Notes: generated from the letters alone by a model not told the origin. A DNA stretch of 20,445 bases from Carex sylvatica (GCA_964058845.1 CAXKVR010000672.1:1-20445), one strand, 5' to 3'; counted from the stretch's first letter, positions 12,001 through 18,865 are shown. Translations and numbers: made by a program.

Positions 12001-15000
12001 GTCGTCACTCCCTCTACCTAGGTCGATTGGCTTTGAGATGCATTCACTGATCTGATCAGGTTGGACTTGATCCGGATCGAACCGTCCCCTCCATCGCCAT
12101 TGCTCCTTGTGCCATCGTCGATAACCGTTGCCTCACCTCGCCACTACCATCTATATTGAGGTCGATCGGCCTTAATCTAGATCAAGTCTCATTTTCTCTT
12201 TCCTTGTTCAATTGAGATTGAGTTGTAGAGGTTGGGATTGAGATTGGATTCAAAGTCGTGAGACAAGTTTGAAGGATTCGAAGGGAAGAGGATAGTAAGC
12301 CTAGCATCAAATCTCGTCTTCTTGTTGACTAACACCTTAGTGTACACCTAAGTTGAGAACTTGCGAGATGAGTAATCAATGAAGACGAAGGAGCTGGCAA
12401 AACATTTGTGCTACATCCAATTGGACAAGTATGAGATTCTTGCACCTATGCTTGCTCGTGCATGTGGCACAGACCATAAACTACGTGGATGATTGTTAAT
12501 CTAGTAGTAAGATCATAAGATCATAAAATTATAAATTGAACATGCTTTTCCACAAGTCATTTACTTACAACCTCTTATGTTGGCCTATTCAAGGCCTATG
12601 TATTTTGTTTTACATTTTATTTTTTAATGGAAGTGAGAAAGAGTAAGGAGAAGAAGGGTAGAAGAATTTTTCATACTATATTGACTCTTTTCAACTCTAT
12701 AACATCCAAATGATACCTTACATATTATTTTGATATATGAAACACTCTAATTAAGCTCTTTTATTTCCCATATATATAAGAATTTCTAATTCCCATGATT
12801 TTCTAGAATCCTACAACCATTAACTTCAACATAGAAGACTACAACCATAAACATGGAAGACTACAAATACTAATTTCAACATAGAAGATCAAAAACATTA
12901 ATGGAAGACTACATATATTAATTTCAACGTAGTAGATCAATATCATTAATCTCAACAGGTACGATGGGGGAGAGAGAGAAAGCCAAAAAATTTATTAATA
13001 TCCAAAAAAAATATGAAATTTCAGAAACTATTCAGGTTTTTCTGTCTTTTTTTAAATCTACCCGAACTACAAAAAAAATTGTGGTAATTCAGTATAAAAC
13101 CGCCAAAAAAATTGCGGTTTTTAAAAAAATAAAAGAACTACTATAAATTTTTGCGGTTTCAGTTTTTTTTTGCATTATTCATTTTTTTTATTTAAATAGA
13201 AATATTTATAATTTATTTTTTTTTTGTATTGAAATATTAGAAATATTTATATATTTCTTTGAAAATAGATGGAATACTATATAATTTGATTTATTACAAA
13301 TAACCCGGATTAACATTTTTCATACAGGATTTTTTGTGGCTCTAAGAAAAATTAATATATTTATTTATGTGTTATTGCAAAAAAATAAAAATATTTGGAT
13401 TCTCAATTATTGACCCTAGTTCAAAAGTCACTTCTAAGTAAATATATAAAATATTGTGATCCTTCTAGTAAATTTAATTTCTAAAAAAAAATTCTATTTT
13501 TTAAAAAAACAAAAAATAAGTTATTTAATGATTATTATTCAAAAATAATTTGCAAAACATATACAACTTTTTAGAAATTAAATGTACTAGAAGGATCACA
13601 CTATTTTATGTATTACCTAGAAGTGACTTTTAAACCGAGATCAATAATTTAGAATCCAATCATTTTTTTTTTTAATAACTCATAAAGAAATATATTAATT
13701 TTTCTTAACCATAAAAAATCATGCATGAAAAATGTTGATCCGAGTTATTTGTAACAGTTTTTCTAATAAATCAAATTATATAGTATTCCATTTATTTTTA
13801 AAAAAATATGTAAAATATTTCTAATATTTTAATGCAAAAATAAATAAATGATAAATATTTTATTTAAATAAAAATATATGAAAAATGCCAAAGAAGTTGA
13901 AACCGCAAAAAAAAAAAAATTGCAGTTTGAAATTTCAAAACTGTAAAAAAAAATTGCGGTAATTCAGTCTAAAACTGCAAAAAAAATTACGCTTTGGATA
14001 GATTTCGAAGTAACGCGAAAACCTAGATAGTTACTGAAATTTCATATTTTTTTGGTTATTAATAAAAATTTCGGGAGAAAGAGAGTTACCAGGGAATATT
14101 CTTGAAGGTGGTGCTTTTTCCTTGCATCAATATTTGCTAATAGCAAAATCAAGTGCTCTCTTTGATTCTCCACATTTCCTCTCTTCAGTAGAAAAAAAAT
14201 AAATAAATAAGATTTGTGCAGAGTCTGCAGAGTTGTTATATCGAATCTTGATCGTTATATATACCTGAAAACCAAAGGCAAGGCCAAGCCAGTCAAGCAA
14301 ATCATGTATGGATCTGGTCCTCTCCTTGTCAGAAGGTAGGAGTAGGACCCCTGTTTGACTTTGATTGACCTCTTTGCCATGGTTGGGCTTCTGGCTTACA
14401 TGTACTGTCGATTGATCGGCTTTTGCCATAGGCAAGTGGCCTAGGTTACCCAATACATTTACAGCTGCTCTTATCCCTGAAATTTCCATAATAGGAGGGC
14501 CAGATACTTGGAGAGGGAGAATGTTGTACTGTGCAAAATGGGGCTTCTTTCTTTCTACCTCTCTTGCATAGTTTTTCACCTATAACGCATGCATGCAAGA
14601 ACAAAGAAAGAAAATAAATTTAAGTTAAAAATAGTAAGCAGATTAATTAATAAATAAAAGAATAAGCAAGAAAAGGTTATACCTGCGCTTCGACCTTCTC
14701 ATCTGGAACCACAGCTTTAAGCACATCATATAAAATGGATGCATTCTGGTAATGCTTAGCCATCTCATCTCTAGTAGGTAAGTACCAACAGTAAGTAAAC
14801 AATGAATAGATTGAAAATTCATGATAGCAAAATTTAAAGTTAAATTTTATATTATAAAAATCTAAATGTCCCTCACGTACGGTGGTCTCTTGATTGAACC
14901 TTCTCTCAAGTAGGTCTCATAGTATTGCTGATAGAACTTTTGTATCTCGCTTGGATCTGATCTTGCTAGTGTTGGCTTTGTTTTAATTTCATCATTTTCA

Positions 15001-15967
15001 AGCCTATGTAACAGATAGGTCTTAAACTGCTTCACACCACGACCAGTTGAGTTGGGGTCCATCTTGTGTGCCTTCTCAAAAGCATGAAATCGGCCTATAC
15101 GTAAGCATTACTTATTTAATCATGTAAGGATGCATCCAATTAAATAACAAGTAAGAGAATGCACTCGCGTGCTAGTCATTGAAATATATTGTCAAAAAAC
15201 CATATGGGTAGAGTGGGAAAAATGACACGTCGGAGCCAGTTCCAGCACGGCACGCGTATCAATTACATCGTGACTCGAGTATCCCATGCCGTAACAATTT
15301 GTATGCCATGACCAATTGTTGACAAGAAAACATGACATGGCACGAAAATCAACTTAGTCACGACACGATGCAAAAAACAACATATTTAGTCATGACACGT
15401 TTCCTTTTACATTAATTTTTCATTTTGATATTTCGAAAAATCGTTCCATGATTTTTTGAAAAAATTGTACAAATTTTTCAATAACAAATTTAAATTACGA
15501 ATAAGTAATCAAATGCGATAAAATGTGACTCATGTAACCAGTTACAGCACTTTTGGTCACGTACATTTGGACACGGCATGACCTGGTCACAGTGTGACTC
15601 ACTAGGTGTAATCACCTCTCGACATTTTGGTCACGACAAAACACAGCATGGAACCTAAGTCGTACCGTGTTAATAACGGCACGACACAATTTTTCTAGTC
15701 TACTTATGGGCAATGGATGTGACCATATATGAAAAGAGAGAACGAGAAAACGAGACAGATTAAGACCAACATACAGAGATATGCAACACGTTGGTTTTGC
15801 TCCTCGATCTCATCGGCAACACGCAAAATGGGAGCAATGGAAGCTAAAGACGATGGTACGAGCTCGCTATCGGCGGTGGGACCCTTGTTGTCACGCATGG
15901 TTTGGGCACGTGTTAGCCTCCTCTCCAGCATTCCAGGCTCAGCGGTCCCACTACTGCTACTTGCCAT
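1..15967 (-). CDS. CALS7: Callose synthase (1,3-beta-glucan synthase), CalS6/CalS7 clade; 5' half, 23 exons plus first base of exon 24
   Basis: Plasma-membrane enzyme that polymerises UDP-glucose into callose; the CalS7 clade is known for callose of phloem sieve plates. Exons, minus strand, high to low: 15775-15967, 14881-15094, 14683-14770, 14265-14579, 14090-14182, 7664-7755, 7422-7545, 7247-7351, 7064-7140, 6427-6640, 5532-5981, 5392-5444, 5243-5303, 5036-5117, 4361-4410, 3743-3829, 3452-3562, 3186-3277, 2933-3014, 888-1054, 667-790, 464-573, 100-375, then position 1. All phases join without stop or frameshift (3260 nt). Family hallmarks seen: [117 protein letters not shown], [16 protein letters not shown] and [14 protein letters not shown]. 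The start has G at +4 and a purine at -3. Assignment to CalS6/7 rather than CalS1-5 rests on remembered family sequences; the 3' half is outside the window. Confidence 0.95.
100..3562 (-). CDS. CALS7: Callose synthase exons 17-23: central cytosolic loop and start of catalytic domain
   Basis: Exon 17 (3452-3562) has [15 protein letters not shown]. Exon 18 (3186-3277) has [16 protein letters not shown]. Exon 19 (2933-3014) has [20 protein letters not shown] then FLLASK. Exon 20 (888-1054) has [11 protein letters not shown] and [14 protein letters not shown]. Exon 21 (667-790) has [13 protein letters not shown] and [18 protein letters not shown]. Exon 22 (464-573) has [20 protein letters not shown]. 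Exon 23 (100-375) has [19 protein letters not shown] and [14 protein letters not shown], ending at SF plus two bases of the next Ser codon. Exon 23 enters the start of the glucan synthase (PF02364-type) domain; the conserved block after MLSF is beyond the window. Intron 19 is enlarged to 1.9 kb by a retroelement. Confidence 0.92.
1102..1501 (-). repeat. 3' LTR of the intron 19 retroelement
   Basis: 400 bp, from TGTTGG to TTAACA. It matches the 2494-2892 LTR in its first roughly 110 bp and in scattered later blocks, with many differences and a private 26-bp triplication. This suggests an old insertion. It has AATAAA on the gene's strand at 1168-1173. Confidence 0.8.
1255..1332. repeat. Three tandem copies of a 26-bp unit inside the 3' LTR
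   Basis: Units at 1255-1280, 1281-1306 and 1307-1332 each begin ACCTATTTATGTCATG and end CTATTGTCG; they are identical except for the final base. The other LTR has only one diverged counterpart (near 2661-2690), so the expansion arose after insertion. Confidence 0.92.
1540..2420 (-). pseudogene. Degenerate Copia gag remnant
   Basis: Read on the minus strand, one frame gives [16 protein letters not shown], a stop, then [15 protein letters not shown] and a Gln run. This is the usual order at the start of plant Copia gag (NYxxWKxxMxxLL...LWDVV). Further on, [14 protein letters not shown] (about 2007-2050) looks like a CCHC zinc knuckle whose first Cys is replaced by Arg. Several stops and frame changes separate the pieces, so no functional Gag can be made. 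The plus-strand open frame at 1581-2123 is its antisense shadow. Confidence 0.72.
2480..2491 (-). other. Primer-binding site of the intron 19 retroelement
   Basis: On the minus strand this reads TGGTATCAGAGC, two bases inside the LTR ending at 2494. It is the usual initiator-Met tRNA complement of plant Copia elements and fixes the element's orientation. Confidence 0.85.
2494..2892 (-). repeat. 5' LTR of the intron 19 retroelement
   Basis: 399 bp, bounded by TGTTGA and TCAACA (six-base inverted ends). It shares the AACTCGGATTGTG start block and the GGGCCTTGGGC-type end block with the other LTR. Position 2557-2562 holds AATAAA on the coding strand of the host gene, a possible LTR poly(A) signal. 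Confidence 0.82.
3743..5981 (-). CDS. CALS7: Callose synthase exons 11-16: N-terminal transmembrane bundle
   Basis: Exon 11 (5532-5981, exactly 150 codons, residues 506-655) carries hydrophobic segments around 498-512, 530-551, 568-585 and 610-635, then [20 protein letters not shown]. Exon 12 (5392-5444) reads [12 protein letters not shown]. Exon 13 (5243-5303) is a membrane helix, [20 protein letters not shown]. Exon 14 (5036-5117) reads [12 protein letters not shown] to [10 protein letters not shown]. Exon 15 is only 50 bp (4361-4410; [15 protein letters not shown]). Exon 16 (3743-3829) reads [20 protein letters not shown]. About six membrane spans are expected. The family usually has YVGRGMHE with Lys after the SLF motif; here the Gly is Ala and the Lys is Arg. 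Confidence 0.92.
4038..4347. mobile_element. Harbinger/PIF-type MITE in intron 15
   Basis: 310 bp with ends GCATCTCCATCCCA and TGGGTTGGAGATGCTC, an imperfect terminal inverted repeat, flanked by TTA on both sides (4035-4037 and 4348-4350). TTA duplications and GAGCATCTCCAA-like ends are typical of PIF/Harbinger MITEs. The interior is rich in TTTCTAAT in both orientations. Its right end lies about 10 bp inside the 5' splice site of intron 15. Confidence 0.75.
4411..5035 (-). other. Intron 14 (625 bp) carrying a GC-rich MITE
   Basis: GT-AG intron between exons 14 and 15. Besides the 270-bp MITE at 4712-4981, it holds AT-rich sequence with a short repeated CAAATCTAAACAGT (near 4550 and 4672). 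Nothing else is recognisable. Confidence 0.85.
4712..4981. mobile_element. GC-rich MITE with TTA target duplication in intron 14
   Basis: 270 bp with perfect 11-bp terminal inverted repeats, GGCTGTGCTCC and GGAGCACAGCC, flanked by TTA on both sides (4709-4711 and 4982-4984). This pattern fits a PIF/Harbinger MITE. Its base composition is clearly richer in G+C than the surrounding intron. The open frames across it on both strands are not genes. Confidence 0.8.
5982..6426 (-). other. Intron 10 (445 bp), apparent GC-AG intron
   Basis: The donor reads CAG|GCAGGC after exon 10 (ILAFQ) and the acceptor GATTCAG|GCC before exon 11 (AMLIIAW). Both flanks are conserved family sequence and the phase is 0. 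No GT nearby keeps the frame; retention gives a stop eight codons later. It holds a hairpin MITE copy and TA-rich microsatellite at about 6391-6403. Confidence 0.8.
6089..6350. mobile_element. Hairpin MITE, copy 1 (intron 10), left end truncated
   Basis: Left part AAAATGTGCTTGGAGTCC and AAATTTTATATTTTTT; right part GAAGATCATGTTGAGCGATT and GACTGTTTGGATTTTGAAA. These match the arms of the copies at 6741-7012 and 8290-8694. The middle forms its own inverted repeat (AGATAAGTACAAAATC against GATTTTGTACTTATCT). The outer part of the left arm is missing. Confidence 0.65.
6427..7755 (-). CDS. CALS7: Callose synthase exons 6-10: FKS1_dom1-type region up to first membrane helix
   Basis: Exon 6 (7664-7755) has [20 protein letters not shown]. 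Exon 7 (7422-7545) has [20 protein letters not shown] followed by [10 protein letters not shown]. Exon 8 (7247-7351, 35 codons) has [13 protein letters not shown] and then [20 protein letters not shown]. Exon 9 (7064-7140) has [17 protein letters not shown]. Exon 10 (6427-6640) has [41 protein letters not shown] and [10 protein letters not shown]. Together these form the FKS1_dom1-type region (residues about 300-430) and the start of the first membrane helix near residue 498. Exon 8 lacks about ten residues present in Arabidopsis relatives. Exon 10 ends at an apparent GC donor (CAG|GCAGGC). Confidence 0.92.
6741..7012. mobile_element. Hairpin MITE, copy 2 (intron 9)
   Basis: Left arm ACAATCGATCCAAACAATTC then AACATGATCTCCATA and AGACCAAATTTTACATTTT; right arm AAAATGTAAAATTTGATCTC then ATCATGTTGAATGGTCCAGA TCG. 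The arms pair over roughly 90 bp with several mismatches. It is the same family as the copies in introns 5 and 10. It makes up most of the 423-bp intron 9 (6641-7063). Confidence 0.72.
8290..8694. mobile_element. Hairpin MITE, copy 3, nested inside the Mutator-like MITE
   Basis: This is the most complete family copy. The terminal inverted repeat TTTGTAAGTTACAACATC and TACAACAATTTGGTT pairs with its counterpart at 8661-8694 over 34 bp with three mismatches. Inner arms (about 8377-8460 and 8578-8655) pair again, and match the copies in introns 9 and 10. It sits within the 762-bp element, so it arrived later. Confidence 0.75.
8329..8372 (-). mobile_element. Possible 5'-truncated retroposon (SINE-like) tail
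   Basis: On the minus strand this reads CCCACCTGGTAGTCACTACC then TGGTTTC and about 15 A residues. It interrupts the left arm of hairpin MITE copy 3 and is flanked by imperfect CTACAATT/TTACAATT. A short unpaired insert ending in poly-A suggests a truncated SINE or processed retroposon. Too short for certainty. Confidence 0.3.
8928..9155 (-). pseudogene. Residual Copia interior: PBS, gag start and polypurine tract
   Basis: Reading the minus strand from the primer-binding site (9144-9155), one frame approximates [11 protein letters not shown], and then after lost or changed bases a remnant of SIKMR and SQDLWD. This is the usual N-terminal gag block of plant Copia elements. The frame is broken and gag stops almost at once; the sequence then jumps to the polypurine tract and LTR. 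The rest of the polyprotein is absent. Confidence 0.6.
9156..12577. mobile_element. 3.4-kb decayed insertion between the PBS and 5' LTR of the intron 5 element
   Basis: In an intact element the primer-binding site would lie directly beside the LTR starting at 12578; instead 3.4 kb separates them. The stretch has no long conserved frame. The part 11200-12577 has features of a long LTR and leader in plus orientation: a CT-rich run (11900-11930) followed by TTGGCCGAACC, and a G+C-richer block at 11940-12180. At 10040-10075 is GTGCCCGGGCGTTGCAACG, a motif resembling repeated plant TE ends. No boundaries or target duplication could be fixed. The open frames at 11467-11664 and 11850-12050 show no family resemblance. 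Confidence 0.4.
12578..12957 (-). repeat. 5' LTR of the intron 5 element
   Basis: 380 bp from TGTTGGCC to TCTCAACA, uninterrupted. It contains several imperfect repeats built on CATAGAAGACTACAA near 12825-12945, which account for its greater length than its partner. Confidence 0.8.
12983..14074. mobile_element. Mutator-like foldback element: 1.09-kb near-perfect palindrome
   Basis: The left arm (12983 to about 13490) and right arm (about 13569-14074) are inverted copies of each other. Examples are AAATTTATTAATATCC against GGTTATTAATAAAAATTT, TGAAATTTCAGAAACTAT against ATAGTTACTGAAATTTCA, and GATCCTTCTAGTAAATTTAA against TTAAATGTACTAGAAGGATC. About 80 bp separates the arms. Its ends match the Mutator-like MITE at 7996-8757. 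Flanks GAGAGAAAG and GAGAAAGAG may be a degraded 9-bp duplication (7 of 9). No transposase is present. It begins 15 bp inside the 5' splice site of intron 5. Confidence 0.82.
14090..14770 (-). CDS. CALS7: Callose synthase exons 3-5: N-terminal cytosolic region
   Basis: Exon 3 (14683-14770) reads [20 protein letters not shown] and ends KVEAQ. Exon 4 (14265-14579, 105 codons) opens with a Val codon as [19 protein letters not shown], continues to ILPL, holds a family-variable linker, and ends [13 protein letters not shown] at a GTATAT donor. Exon 5 (14090-14182, 31 codons) reads [20 protein letters not shown] and ends LQEYSL at GTAACT. The family usually has GNVANQREH here, so Ala to Glu is a small local change. 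Introns 2-4 are short (82-110 bp). Exon 5 ends only 15 bp from the large palindrome at 12983-14074. Confidence 0.92.
14881..15967 (-). CDS. CALS7: Callose synthase exons 1-2: N terminus and Vta1-like domain
   Basis: Exon 1 (15775-15967, residues 1-64 plus one base) begins [12 protein letters not shown], has a short basic, variable stretch, then the conserved [19 protein letters not shown]. It ends inside the Cys codon of VAYLC at a GTATGT donor. Exon 2 (14881-15094) restores the Cys and reads [20 protein letters not shown], then [13 protein letters not shown] and [20 protein letters not shown]. This is the cytosolic Vta1-like region of plant callose synthases (residues about 35-160). Exon 2 ends two bases into a Pro codon at GTACGT; reading on past the donor quickly reaches a stop, which supports the splice. 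Confidence 0.93.
15095..15774 (-). other. Intron 1 (680 bp) with CACGGCACG-type dispersed repeats
   Basis: The donor GTATGT follows exon 1 and the acceptor TATAG precedes exon 2. From about 15220 to 15700 the sequence has many variants of CACGACACG, CACGGCACG, GTCACGACA and CATGACACG in both orientations. These look like the subterminal repeats of a decayed DNA element, but ends and target duplication could not be set. Confidence 0.6.
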
Positions 15968-16165
15968 CTCTAGCCTTGTCCTTCTCTGAGCTCTCTCTCT
16001 CTCTCTCTCTTCTTCTTCTTCTATGTAATTAATATTTGGAGATGGAAAAAGAGAATTGTGTGAGCAAGGAAGGAATATGGCTGCAGTGGGGTTTGCCTTT
16101 TTTTTTTCTGCTTTATGCTCTCTAACTCTCTGTCTACGTATATTTTTTTTTTTTTTTTTTTTTAG
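15968..16165 (-). promoter_or_regulatory. Putative 5' leader and proximal promoter: GA/GAA microsatellite and poly-A tract
   Basis: Read on the coding strand, the 60 bp before the callose synthase ATG contain a GAA-rich run (16009-16021) followed by about ten GA units (15991-16010). Such GA-rich tracts are common in plant 5' leaders and core promoters. Further upstream is a 21-bp A tract (16143-16163), followed by a weak TATA-like AATATACG at about 16137-16145, some 170 bp before the ATG. No transcription start can be placed from sequence alone. Confidence 0.35.
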
Positions 16166-17270
16166 GATAAGTATACGTATATCTGTTATGACTGGAAGCG
16201 TAAAGCACTTTAATCTCTAGATAAAGACAATCAGTCAGAGTTAGAGAGAGAGAGTGTCGGTGTCAGAGTAGTGCTTTGTTTTTTATTTTTCTTTGTTTTC
16301 TCTTTATGCATGTGTCATTCTTTTTAGGAGAATTTCACGTATACCCCTCAAAAACATCAAAATTACGTATGTCCTCCTCTAAAATTTTAAATTACACATT
16401 TCTCTCTAAACTTCAAAAACTCACGTATTTATTCATTTATTGTATTTTTTATTAAAATACATTTAAAATTTATAAAACACTTATTTTATCTTTCTATTAA
16501 AAAACATAAAACACCCATTTGACTCTAATTTAAATATGAAGGTTCCTCTGCCATCTGAATTTCTTTAAGATCCGTGCATGCTAGATCAGCACAAATATTG
16601 AAGCGCGCACACACAAATATTGAAGCAATGTGCACAGATCTTAATGCGATACATGCATATCAAAATTGCTTTGAGATCCGTGCGGACAAGATATTTACCC
16701 ATTAGCATTTTAAAATTAATTATTACTACATATAAAATAACATATTTTATTAGTATCTTCAATTATCAGCTAAGTAGTTAAAAAAAAAAAAATAACCTAA
16801 TCAGAGCCAAGACACGCTAGGCGCTTTCAAAATAGCCTTGAAAATAATATTCATATATACCTTTTCTTTTTCCTTACAGAATAATCCTATTTTGAACTGG
16901 CTAGCTTTCGTGTATACCCTAGGCCACTGAAACACCTGTAGCTAGACCGCCTTTCTTTAAGGATAAAGTACAGGAAATAACGGCAAAACCGTCCTATAAT
17001 TTTTTATTAATATTAATTTTAGTTTTTAAGTGATTGAATTAAGAAGTTGGCATATTAATGAAATAGGTAAGTTTATATTGAGAAATAGGTAATTTTGAAA
17101 TGTTGATGGAAAAATATATAATTTAACAAATTATGATGGGCATATATATAAATTTTGTCTATTTGAAAAAACTCCTTGTATGTGAATTATGTCCAATTTT
17201 AATTATATACCTTAATTTAAGAGCTTCATTGTAATATGAAAAAGGGACTATGCCGAAATCTAAAGTCCAA
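16166..17270. other. Upstream intergenic region, no gene seen
   Basis: AT-rich DNA with simple repeats. It contains a GA run (about 16241-16255), a TTCACGTATACCCCTCAAAA block, typical of degraded plant repeats, and near 16590-16625 a duplicated CACAAATATTGAAGC. Short GATCCGTGC/GATCTTAATGC-like repeats surround it (16570-16680). No coding frame or RNA gene is recognised; it may include distal promoter of the callose synthase gene. Confidence 0.5.
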
Positions 17271-18041
17271 AAGAACGGGAAAGGTATAGCCTTCTTTCTC
17301 ACAAGAACAGGAAAGGTATCTTGTATGTTTTCAGATTTTAAAAGGGCTGGGAACTAGTCCGAAGGCATTTGGACAGAACTCTTGTCCAAAGCATTCTTAG
17401 GCCAAACAATCAATTCAGATCAAAATTTGTTAAATCAATGCTAACAGACGTTATCTCTCTCTTTCCGTTGAGCAAAAAAGGAAAAAAAGAAATGGTCCTT
17501 TTTTCTTCTCTCTCTATTAGTCAAAGAAGGAAATCTTTGACCAAATTCTGATCAAATCTCTCCTAGAAAATAAAAATAAATATGGATAAATCTTTTATCC
17601 CTCCTTCATTTCCAACATCAGAAAGCACACACGTTATGACGGTAATTTATCTCTGATCTTTTGCTCAGCTCATGTTTCAAGTAAAGCAGCATCAAATTCA
17701 TTGGACTTCATAATTAGCAAATTAAAATCACTGGGATACTCATTAAATTGATCAAATATCAAATTCATTAAATTATTTTCAATTTAATACATAGAAATAT
17801 ATAGAGAAGATTTAATACAATAATTAAACTGAACATAATTAATTATAACATTTTCAGATAAGTAAGATATGGTTATCAACTTGTACTAGTGATCTGAATT
17901 GATCGTGCGGCCTAGGAATGCTTTGGACAGAAATTCTGTCCAAATGCCTTTGGACAAGTTCCCAGGCCTTTTAAAGTCTGAAAACATATAAGATACCTTT
18001 CCTGTTCTTGGGAGAAAGAACGCTATGCCTTTCCCGTTCTT
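17271..18041. mobile_element. Element with 152-bp terminal inverted repeats upstream of the gene
   Basis: Left arm 17271-17422 and right arm 17890-18041 are inverted copies with scattered mismatches, beginning AAGAACGGGAAAGGTATAGC and ending ATCAATTCAGATCA. Each arm also holds a small palindrome around TTTGGACAGA and TCTGTCCAAA. The 467-bp interior is AT-rich and non-coding. Long inverted repeats suggest a Mutator-like non-autonomous element, but no 9-bp duplication is visible (AAAGTCCAA against ATGTAAAAT). The open frame at 17369-17551 lies in it and is not a gene. Confidence 0.78.
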
Positions 18042-18865
18042 ATGTAAAATGATTCATTTGAAATAATATCTTTACAAGCTAGCCAACTAATGGGCCGCCG
18101 GCCCACCGCTTAAGAAAATTTCTTTTCTTTTTTCTTAACCTTACTACTTTGCAAAAAAAAAATCAAACTTTCAGTTTGGTTGCCAACTAGAGGTGTTCAC
18201 CGGTTTGATTTAATTCAAACCGAGTTAAAATGAACAAAATAAAGTTTTACTCGATCTTCAAAAAAACAAATAGAATCAAATCGAAATAGAATAAGAATCG
18301 AGTAAGAACTGATTTGAACAATATGTATAGTAAATTTTGATTTATTTTGTTAAACTGACATAGAATATTAATCATAAAAGTAAATATTTTCTTTTGTTAA
18401 TTTTTAAATTTTTTTAAAGATAATTTTTTAATTTTTGTTTGGTTTAGTTTAATCTGTTTTACCGAAACAAGCAATATACATTATACTCTAATTTTAATTT
18501 TCTTTTAAAATATTTGATTTGGACGAAAAATAACTTTAAACATTTTGATCTGTTCAGACTAACCGTTTAAAATTTCTAAACCAGACTCGGGAGTATCAAT
18601 TTCTTTTAAATTATTTGATTTGTATTTTCTTTATTTTTATGTAATTCCTTAGAGATTTTATGCTTTAATTCCTTGGAGTATTTTGTGTGTGTATGTTCAT
18701 TTTTGTCTTTTTTTTTCTAATTGAAGATGTATTTTAATGAAACTGAATATACTTTTTCACATGAGCAGTAAGCATAGCACATGGTCAGGTCTGTTGTGTA
18801 TTTATAATCTTCCTCCGTGGTTAACCATGAAACGCAAGTATATCATGATGACTTTACTAATTACA
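18042..18865. other. AT-rich intergenic region with a GGTTTGA-type repeat
   Basis: From about 18186 the sequence GAGGTGTTCACCGGTTTGAT and then TTCAAACCGAG, with later TTTGGTTTAGTTTAATC, resembles a common class of dispersed plant repeats built on (C/T)GGTTTGGTTT. The rest is AT-rich. There is no gene; the last part may be an intron or 5' portion of the adjoining CACTA element. Confidence 0.35.

Larger units (their letters stand above)
7817..12957 (-). mobile_element. Copia-derived LTR element in intron 5, with nested insertions
   Basis: Two LTR copies (7817-8927, interrupted, and 12578-12957) both begin TGTTG and share CCTATTCAAGGCCTATG and CCAAATGATACCTTACATAT. They end GAACA and CAACA. The whole is flanked by a perfect 5-bp duplication, GGTAC (7812-7816 and 12958-12962). 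Next to the left LTR is a purine run on the minus strand (AAGGGAGAA), and at 9144-9155 a primer-binding site, TGGTATCAAAGC. So the element runs on the minus strand, sense to the gene. Only about 230 bp of its own interior remains; the rest of the interior is later insertion. Confidence 0.82.
7756..14089 (-). other. Intron 5 (6334 bp), giant intron built of nested elements
   Basis: The donor GTAACT follows exon 5 (14090) and the acceptor TTTGCAG precedes exon 6 (7755). About 6.2 kb is accounted for by a 5141-bp LTR-bounded insertion (7817-12957) and a 1092-bp palindromic element (12983-14074). Without them the intron would be about 100 bp, like introns 2-4 and 6-8. Confidence 0.9.

Noticed and set aside
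11850..12050. 66-codon plus-strand open frame, Ser/Leu-rich
   Set aside because: The translation comes from a CT microsatellite and LTR-like leader sequence.
12964..13146. 60-codon plus-strand open frame
   Set aside because: Lies in the arm of the palindrome; a Lys-rich frame from poly-A runs.
14127..14264. Extension of exon 4 past FGFQ
   Set aside because: The extension loses family similarity at once, and the conserved GNVENQREH block resumes in another frame after a GT-AG intron.
15729..16032. Two plus-strand open frames over the gene start
   Set aside because: Antisense to exon 1 and the GA-rich leader; no independent support.
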